Shown piece by piece: positions 31,652-36,421 of a stretch of 36,421 nucleotides of DNA. Made by a program: the position numbers and the translations under genes. The notes under the pieces were generated by a model that was not told where the DNA came from, made no database searches, and saw nothing but the letters and a program-made list of their open reading frames with translations. Numbering within the stretch: position 1 is the first letter of the stretch; each line of letters starts with the position of its first letter. The stretch covers positions 74,086 to 110,506 of the forward strand of contig DKQZ01000090.1 of the NCBI GenBank assembly GCA_002471975.1. Direction: 5' to 3'. The DNA is from Dialister sp. UBA7295. Lineage in GTDB: Bacteria > Bacillota > Negativicutes > Veillonellales > Dialisteraceae.

Positions 31652-33069
31652 CCACTCAGGAAATAGTCGCTAAACTCTGGAATCTATGCAACGTCCTTCG
31701 GGATGACGGCATCACCTATCATGAATACGTCACCGAGCTCACCTATATCCTTTTCCTTAAAATGCTGAAGGAAACGGAAAGGGAAGACAATCTGCCGGAA
31801 GGATACCGCTGGGATGATCTCATCAGCCGGAACGGCATGGAGTTGAAGGATTTTTATAAAGAACTGCTTGAGAAACTGGGGACCCGGTGCAGGGGGAGGA
31901 TTCGCGAGATTTACAGCGGTGCCCAGTCGAAAATCGATGAACCGAAGAATCTGGAGAAAATCATCAAAACCATTGATGAGCTCGACTGGTTCGACGCTAA
32001 AGAAGAGGGCCTGGGAAATATGTATGAAGGGCTGCTCGAGAAAAATGCAAATGAGAAGAAATCAGGCGCCGGCCAGTATTTTACGCCTCGGGTACTCATC
32101 AATGTGATGACTGAGCTCATTGCGCCCCGGCCGGGTGAAAAGTGCAATGATCCGGCCTGCGGGACCTTTGGCTTCATGATTGCCGCAGACGCCTATGTCC
32201 GTGCCCATACCGATGATTACTCCTCTCTGTCCATGGAAGAATCGGAATTTGAGTCGGAAGAAGCTTTTTCAGGCTGTGAACTGGTCCATGACACTCACCG
32301 CCTGGCCCTTATGAATGCCATGCTTCACGATATCCACGGACCAATCCTTCTGGGGGATACGCTCTCTGACTTCGGAAAACAGATGAAGGACTATGATGTG
32401 GTCCTTACAAATCCACCTTTTGGCACTAAAAAAGGCGGTGAACGGGCGACCCGTGACGATCTGCCCTTTGCTACCAGTAATAAACAGCTGAATTTTCTCC
32501 AGCATATTTATAGAAGCCTCAATCGGAGCGGTCACGCCCGGGCAGCCGTCGTCCTGCCGGATAATGTACTCTTTGCGGATAACGATGGATCAAAAATCAG
32601 GGAAGATCTCATGGACAAATGCAATGTCCATACCATTCTCCGCCTGCCAACAGGTATCTTCTATGCCCAGGGGGTCAAGACGAATGTCCTCTTCTTCACC
32701 CGCGGGAAAGAAGATCATGGAAATACAAAAGAAGTCTGGTTCTATGACCTGCGCACCAATATGCGCTCCTTCGGGAAGACCCATCCCCTGAAAAGAGAAG
32801 ATTTCGAAGGATTCATCGCCGCCTATCGGGCAGAAGACCGGAAGTCCGTACAGGATGAAAGATGGAGTTCCATCAGCCGGGAAGAAATCCATGCTAAAGG
32901 GGATTCCCTGGACTTAGGCCTCATCCCCGATGATTCCGTCCTCAATTACGAAGACCTTCCCGACCCCATCGAAAGTGCTGAAGAAGCTGCTGAATCCTTG
33001 GAAGAAGCAGCTGATCTTCTCCGGAGCGTGGTACAGGAACTCAAATCCCTGGGAGGCAGCCATGGCTAA
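31648..33069 (+). CDS. hsdM: Type I DNA methyltransferase HsdM
   Basis: The 473-residue N6-adenine methyltransferase subunit. The N-terminal helical HsdM_N region (1-140) ends in KSGAGQYFTPR, the motif X signature. SAM motif I is DPACGTFGF at 168-176 (normally DPACGTGGF or DPAAGTAGF), so a bulky Phe174 stands where Gly or Ala is usual. The catalytic NPPF is at 255-258 in VLTNPPFG. The C-terminus is acidic and helical, for contact with HsdS. Two HsdM and one HsdS make the methylase. It overlaps hsdR by four bases and hsdS by eight. Confidence 0.95.
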   Translation: MTTQEIVAKLWNLCNVLRDDGITYHEYVTELTYILFLKMLKETEREDNLPEGYRWDDLISRNGMELKDFYKELLEKLGTRCRGRIREIYSGAQSKIDEPKNLEKIIKTIDELDWFDAKEEGLGNMYEGLLEKNANEKKSGAGQYFTPRVLINVMTELIAPRPGEKCNDPACGTFGFMIAADAYVRAHTDDYSSLSMEESEFESEEAFSGCELVHDTHRLALMNAMLHDIHGPILLGDTLSDFGKQMKDYDVVLTNPPFGTKKGGERATRDDLPFATSNKQLNFLQHIYRSLNRSGHARAAVVLPDNVLFADNDGSKIREDLMDKCNVHTILRLPTGIFYAQGVKTNVLFFTRGKEDHGNTKEVWFYDLRTNMRSFGKTHPLKREDFEGFIAAYRAEDRKSVQDERWSSISREEIHAKGDSLDLGLIPDDSVLNYEDLPDPIESAEEAAESLEEAADLLRSVVQELKSLGGSHG

Positions 33070-34441
33070 AAAAATAAAAACAGCCGAAGAAAGGCTCAAA
33101 GAAGCCCTGGTGCCCAGAGAAGAATGGCCCTATGAACTGCCGGACAAATGGTGCTGGGTGAGATTGGGGTCAATAGTGTCTGAGAGTAAAGAAAAAACCG
33201 ATGATTTTTCAAATACCCAATTGAAATATGTTGGATTGGAAAATATGACGAAAGATTACGGAATCACAAGTTATGCTTCCAGCTCAGGGGTAAAAAGCAC
33301 AAAAAATATTTTTCATTCTGGAGATGTCTTATACGGGAAGCTACGTCCTTACTTAAATAAGCATGATATTGCAGATTTTGATGGAATTTGCTCTACAGAT
33401 ATTATTGTTATGCAACCCAAGAGTGGGCTTTCCAATGAGTATTTAAACTACTATTTGGATTTGAACTTTTTTATTGCTTATGCATCTAACCATACAAAAG
33501 GAATAAATTTACCACGTCTTTCTCCGCAGATATTAATGCAGGCACCTTTTCCCTATTGTGCTATCGAAGAACAAATGAAAATTGTGAGTACAATTGGTGA
33601 ATTTTATTTAAAGCTCGACCAGGCCAGAGAAAAGGTGGAGGCGGTGCTGGATACTTTTGAAAAAAGAAAAGCCGCCATCCTTCACCAGGCCTTCACGGGA
33701 AAGCTGAGCGAAAAATGGCGAGTCGAACATGGATTGAGTTTGGAATCATGGACGGATATAGGATTGGAATCTTGTGGCAAATGGTTTGGTGGTGGTACGC
33801 CCAGTAAAGCTCATCCTGAATACTGGGATGATGGTAATATAAGATGGATTACATCAAAAGATATGAAAGAGGATATAATTGAAGATAGTCAGATGCATAT
33901 TACTTTCAAGGGAGTTGAAAATTCTTCTGCAAATTTGATTCAGTCTTCAGCTATTTTGATAGTAACTAGAAGTGGTATTTTAAAGCATACTTTCCCGGTG
34001 GCGATTGTGCATGGCGAGTTCACTGTTAACCAGGATTTAAAAGCGATTATCCCCCTAAAAGATATTGATGTAAAATTCTTATTTTATGTACTAAAAAGCC
34101 AAGGCCAACGAATTTTGCAGCAGTGTATGAAAAGTGGAACAACTGTTGAAAGTATTAACACGCTGTCATTAAAGAAGTTTATTGTTCCAGTCGCTACATT
34201 GGCAGAGCAACGAGAAATTGTAAGGCTATTGGATGATTTATTAGATCAGAATGCTAAAGCGGAAGGAATTATAAAAAAATATCTTTTTGAAGTCGACCTT
34301 TTGAAAAAGTCCATTCTTGCCCGGGCGTTCCGGGGTGAGCTGGGGACGGGCAGTACGGACGATCCTCCGGCTCTGGAGGAGTTGAAATCATATTTCGAAA
34401 AGGCAGAAGCGGAAGAAAGAAATAAATCTGAATCAGTTTGA
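33062..34441 (+). CDS. hsdS: Type I specificity subunit HsdS
   Basis: 459 residues with two target recognition domains. TRD1 covers about 20-180 and TRD2 about 225-400. The conserved spacer helices are at about 183-215 (AREKVEAVLDTFEKRKAAILHQAFTGKL) and 400-432 (ending KKSILARAFRGELG), the half-repeats whose length sets the gap in the bipartite target. ATG 33062 is chosen because GGGAGG (33051-33056) lies upstream and it gives an eight-base overlap with hsdM; a longer frame from 32930 lies inside hsdM. Both TRD segments are visibly more AT-rich than the spacer helices and hsdM, as expected for swapped TRDs. The target cannot be read from sequence. Confidence 0.93.
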   Translation: MAKKIKTAEERLKEALVPREEWPYELPDKWCWVRLGSIVSESKEKTDDFSNTQLKYVGLENMTKDYGITSYASSSGVKSTKNIFHSGDVLYGKLRPYLNKHDIADFDGICSTDIIVMQPKSGLSNEYLNYYLDLNFFIAYASNHTKGINLPRLSPQILMQAPFPYCAIEEQMKIVSTIGEFYLKLDQAREKVEAVLDTFEKRKAAILHQAFTGKLSEKWRVEHGLSLESWTDIGLESCGKWFGGGTPSKAHPEYWDDGNIRWITSKDMKEDIIEDSQMHITFKGVENSSANLIQSSAILIVTRSGILKHTFPVAIVHGEFTVNQDLKAIIPLKDIDVKFLFYVLKSQGQRILQQCMKSGTTVESINTLSLKKFIVPVATLAEQREIVRLLDDLLDQNAKAEGIIKKYLFEVDLLKKSILARAFRGELGTGSTDDPPALEELKSYFEKAEAEERNKSESV

Positions 34442-34450
34442 GCCTCTTCT

Positions 34451-34485
34451 AAAAAGTCATTCGAAAAATCGGATGGCTTTTTATT
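34451..34485 (+). terminator. hsd operon terminator
   Basis: AAAAAGTCATTCG (34451-34463) pairs with CGGATGGCTTTTT (34470-34482, two wobbles) and is followed by ATTT. It separates hsdS from the membrane protein genes. Confidence 0.8.
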
Positions 34486-34500
34486 TACATAGGACAGGCG

Positions 34501-34528
34501 TTGTCTTATCCTTGTGGTATGGTACAAG
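34501..34528 (+). promoter_or_regulatory. Possible promoter of the membrane protein genes
   Basis: TTGTCT (34501-34506), 16-base spacer, TACAAG (34523-34528) with a TATGG extension before it. A modest match to consensus. Confidence 0.35.
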
Positions 34529-34575
34529 TATAAAAGGGCTAATCGGGATCTGTTTTATGGAAAGGAGTGGGCCTG

Positions 34576-35244
34576 ATGGAGGAGCGGAAGAATAAGTCTA
34601 TCAGTGAAATCCTCTGGGGCCCCAGGGAACAGCTGGGGCGGACTTTGAAACGGTTTTTTATTTCTATCGTTCTGGCAAGTCTTTCTGCACTGGCGGTATT
34701 TTTCTTTTCCATAGTCATTACTGTTCTATTGGAATTAGTTTTTTCCATAAAGGTAAATAGGGGTACAATGGCTCTTCTGGCGGTCATTTTTTCATTCCTT
34801 GACTGGATTTTCATCTTCTTTTATATGATGATCCTCCTCTATGAACGATATGAATTACATGGACAGTCTATAGGTCTTCGTGAGAGGATTGCGGAAAGAT
34901 GGAGAGAAACCGATAAGGAATCGGGGAAGGAAAAGACAGCGAAACGGGTGGAAAATGAAGATATGGAGAGTATATCTATGCTGCCTGGTGGCCGATTGAT
35001 GAATTTCATGATTGAAATGGCGGAGGCCTTTATTGTAATATTTCTTTCTCTAAGTGCAGGAATGGTCTGTGCATATGTTACAATGCTTTCTCTAATAATC
35101 TTTAATTCTTTTCTTGCCATTTTCGATCAATTGGATCTATATATGATTTCATTAGGACTTGGTACATTGGTGATGGGATGTGTCTGCTGCAGTGCTTATA
35201 AGAGAAGAAAAATGCTGCTTCGATATTTCATAATTGGTACTTGA
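34576..35244 (+). CDS. Four-helix membrane protein, unknown function
   Basis: 222 residues, no family recognised. Hydrophobic segments at about 24-52, 62-90, 150-178 and 183-205 suggest four helices; between the second and third is a charged cytoplasmic loop rich in Arg, Glu and Lys. ATG 34576 is preferred over GTG 34567 because AAAGGAG (34561-34566) touches the GTG but is nine bases from the ATG. The first half (ISIVLASLSALAVFFFSIV then LYER) lines up with the next gene's product, so the two are probably paralogs. It follows the hsd operon but has its own possible promoter; a link to restriction is unproven. Confidence 0.65.
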   Translation: MEERKNKSISEILWGPREQLGRTLKRFFISIVLASLSALAVFFFSIVITVLLELVFSIKVNRGTMALLAVIFSFLDWIFIFFYMMILLYERYELHGQSIGLRERIAERWRETDKESGKEKTAKRVENEDMESISMLPGGRLMNFMIEMAEAFIVIFLSLSAGMVCAYVTMLSLIIFNSFLAIFDQLDLYMISLGLGTLVMGCVCCSAYKRRKMLLRYFIIGT

Positions 35245-35339
35245 CTTTAGTCGAGAGCATTCCTTCTGATTTCATGGGTTGGCAATAGGTGCACAATGAA
35301 GATTTAAGGACAAACTGTTCAAAGAAGGAGGCGGCGGGT

Positions 35340-35639
35340 ATGATGGGAAAAAATAAAAACAGTTCAGAGACGAACCTTTTCTCTGACCCTTTTAAACCGG
35401 GGTTATTTACTATACCGCAGCTTATTATATCCTTTACCGTTGCGGCGATATCTTTACTGGCAGTTTTTCTTTTTGCCATTGTATCAAGCGTTTGGCTTCA
35501 ATCGTATTTTGGCTTTACCGTGCAGGGGGATTTGAAATTCCTGATTGGCTTTATTTTACCGGTAATCGTTGGTTCTGCAGTTTTCGTATATGTTCTCTCC
35601 TGGATTTACAGGGATATGGTCCGTCATGATGGACGGTGA
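35340..35639 (+). CDS. Two-helix membrane protein, paralog of the preceding gene
   Basis: 99 residues. Helices at about 25-52 and 65-88 align with helices 1-2 of the upstream 222-residue protein: matching features are the ISF/ISI start, LAVF-F-IV, an aromatic and basic stretch, and an IYRD/LYER end. It lacks the later two helices, so it is a short paralog or a truncated duplicate. ATG 35340 follows GGAGG (35327-35331) by eight bases; the longer GTG form from 35289 has no site. The function is unknown. Confidence 0.6.
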   Translation: MMGKNKNSSETNLFSDPFKPGLFTIPQLIISFTVAAISLLAVFLFAIVSSVWLQSYFGFTVQGDLKFLIGFILPVIVGSAVFVYVLSWIYRDMVRHDGR

Positions 35640-35787
35640 GGGAAAAGATCGGAGCAGTGACGATTCCGGTTTTACCGGAATTTTGTCAATGCTCAGCGTG
35701 GCGGGACTTTATATTCTCAGGATTTCCTCGCGACTTTTGCCTGCGATGCTTCCATTACAGTTTTCCATATGTATAGAAATCAGGTAA
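35626..35787 (+). CDS. Doubtful small ORF
   Basis: 53 residues starting MMDGEGKDRSSDDSGF, then a weakly hydrophobic tail. It overlaps the preceding stop by 14 bases and has no clear ribosome binding site. It could be the frameshifted 3' part of the truncated paralog upstream, though I see no convincing similarity to helices 3-4 of the longer copy. Confidence 0.2.
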   Translation: MMDGEGKDRSSDDSGFTGILSMLSVAGLYILRISSRLLPAMLPLQFSICIEIR

Positions 35788-35833
35788 GAAAGGAGGTGAA
35801 AGCGAAGAGAAATGAGGATTTCCTTCGCCCTCA

Positions 35834-35980
35834 ATGAAGTTCAATGAAAAGCATTTAATGGGCGTCATGACATTAGCCAATTCCGTGACGCTCCTGATCG
35901 ATCCGAACTGGAAGACCTGGACCAGTGCCGGTATTTCCTGGTTCACCTTCCTGCTTGTGTTGTGGAAGAAAAAGAAATGA
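35834..35980 (+). CDS. Possible 48-residue membrane peptide
   Basis: Encodes Met-Lys-Phe-Asn, then a moderately hydrophobic stretch, DPNWKTWTSAGISWF, a short hydrophobic segment and a Lys-rich end. A strong AAGGAGGTG lies at 35790-35798, but it is placed for an 11-codon ORF (35812-35847) that overlaps this start. Either the short ORF couples translation of this one, or a frameshift has split a gene. No family is recognised. Confidence 0.3.
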   Translation: MKFNEKHLMGVMTLANSVTLLIDPNWKTWTSAGISWFTFLLVLWKKKK

Positions 35981-36167
35981 TTCATGGCAGTCGAAAAAAC
36001 CTTCGATAAGATCAGGACATGGGATCCTGGGGCCTTTGGGGCTTTTTACTTAAAAAAGATAAGTATCTGCCTGCGTGGAGTTTCATATGGGTAGAAGGTC
36101 CTGCAGGATTACGGCCTGGGCAATCGCATCGATTGTAAATCATTGTTATTTTTTCAAAATAAACAGC

Positions 36168-36196
36168 TTGACAATATATGGGAGAGGGTGTACTAT
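36168..36196 (+). promoter_or_regulatory. Strong promoter before a structured segment
   Basis: TTGACA at 36168-36173, 17-base spacer, TACTAT at 36191-36196 (TATATA overlaps). It points at the hairpin region 36273-36325. The 71-codon frame starting at 36143 begins upstream of this promoter and has no ribosome binding site, so it is not called. Confidence 0.65.
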
Positions 36197-36272
36197 ATAG
36201 TCGTAAACAAAAAGGAAATCACCATTGGCCGTGGCGATTCCGCTCATTGTTACCAATCTTTCTACACAATCC

Positions 36273-36325
36273 AACGTCTCCAAAAGAAGCCTCCCGCAAG
36301 GGAGGCTTTAGACGTGGGGGTTGCG
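36273..36325 (+). ncRNA. Nested hairpin, possibly an orphan IS200/IS605-type end
   Basis: Inner stem AGCCTCCC (36288-36295)-GCAA-GGGAGGCT (36300-36307) has a GNRA tetraloop; outer stem ACGTCT (36274-36279) pairs with AGACGT (36310-36315). GGGGTTGCGTCAA follows. There is no T run, so it is not a simple terminator. The plan resembles the right end and omega-RNA scaffold of IS200/IS605-family elements, but no tnpA or tnpB is present in the window. Confidence 0.4.
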
Positions 36326-36362
36326 TCAATTGGTATTCTTATAATATGGCAAACATAGTGCT

Positions 36363-36410
36363 GATCGTGATCCGTGAATCGTGGCCCGTGGTCCGTGAAG
36401 GGAGGCTGCT
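36363..36410 (-). repeat. CACGGAC-type heptamer tract at the window edge
   Basis: Units GTGATCC, GTGAATC, GTGGCCC, GTGGTCC, then GTGAAGG, the minus-strand joining box. The associated hairpin (GGAGGCT...) runs off the window end. Confidence 0.7.
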
Positions 36411-36421
36411 GAAAAAGTTCA

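Noticed and set aside
36143..36358. A 71-codon frame near the window end
   Set aside because: It starts upstream of the likely promoter, lacks a ribosome binding site and passes through the nested hairpin; it is better read as non-coding.

Overview
The window looks like chromosome from an anaerobic, diderm (outer-membrane-bearing) Firmicute of the Negativicutes, plausibly a Dialister-like Veillonellales genome. The gene order ylxM-ffh-rpsP-khpA-ylqD-rimM-trmD is Firmicute. An OmpH/Skp-type periplasmic chaperone and a lyase with a cleavable signal peptide imply an outer membrane. Rubredoxin and an iron-type alcohol dehydrogenase fit an anaerobe. The genus is inference; no rRNA is present to settle it.

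Layout: (1) 1-3.6 kb: small membrane protein, then a tight plus-strand run of PAP2 phosphatase, WYL regulator, DUF2953 protein and YtfJ-like protein. (2) 4.3-6.9 kb: OmpH with a good promoter and terminator, then an overlapping HD hydrolase, MTH1-like Nudix hydrolase and MutY, which form an oxidised-guanine defence operon. (3) 6.9-12.5 kb: accessory, repeat-rich stretch with a membrane metallophosphoesterase, an acyltransferase broken at a run of six G, and a small anchored protein. (4) 12.5-15 kb: gyrA behind a leader hairpin that looks like a terminator. (5) 15-20 kb: more repeats, an exported argininosuccinate-lyase-like protein, eroded araC and MFS genes, and an AbiE type IV toxin-antitoxin pair. 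(6) 20-25.4 kb: the SRP/ribosome-maturation operon from a consensus promoter, ending in an RNA methyltransferase and yebC. (7) 25.4-28.2 kb: two unexplained structured intergenic segments, tRNA-Leu(UAG), iron alcohol dehydrogenase, rubredoxin. (8) 28.3-34.4 kb: complete type I restriction-modification operon hsdR-hsdM-hsdS. (9) 34.5-36.4 kb: two related small membrane proteins, weak small ORFs, and a strong promoter followed by a nested hairpin.

The most unusual content is between the genes. Most long gaps hold copies of a composite repeat: a CCCCATA-like lead, a hairpin whose sequence changes while pairing is kept, a CACCTTC joining box, then a short degenerate tandem tract. The tract is either a nonamer (five units where counted) or one of several unrelated heptamers (CACGAAC-like, CTGATAA-like, CTAACGG-like, CCGCACC-like). 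Copies often face each other as inverted pairs. In two places whole units of about 115 or 144 bp are tandemly amplified. Base-pair-preserving changes between copies argue that the hairpins are selected or were mobilised as structures. No gene in the window obviously encodes the machinery that would move or read them.
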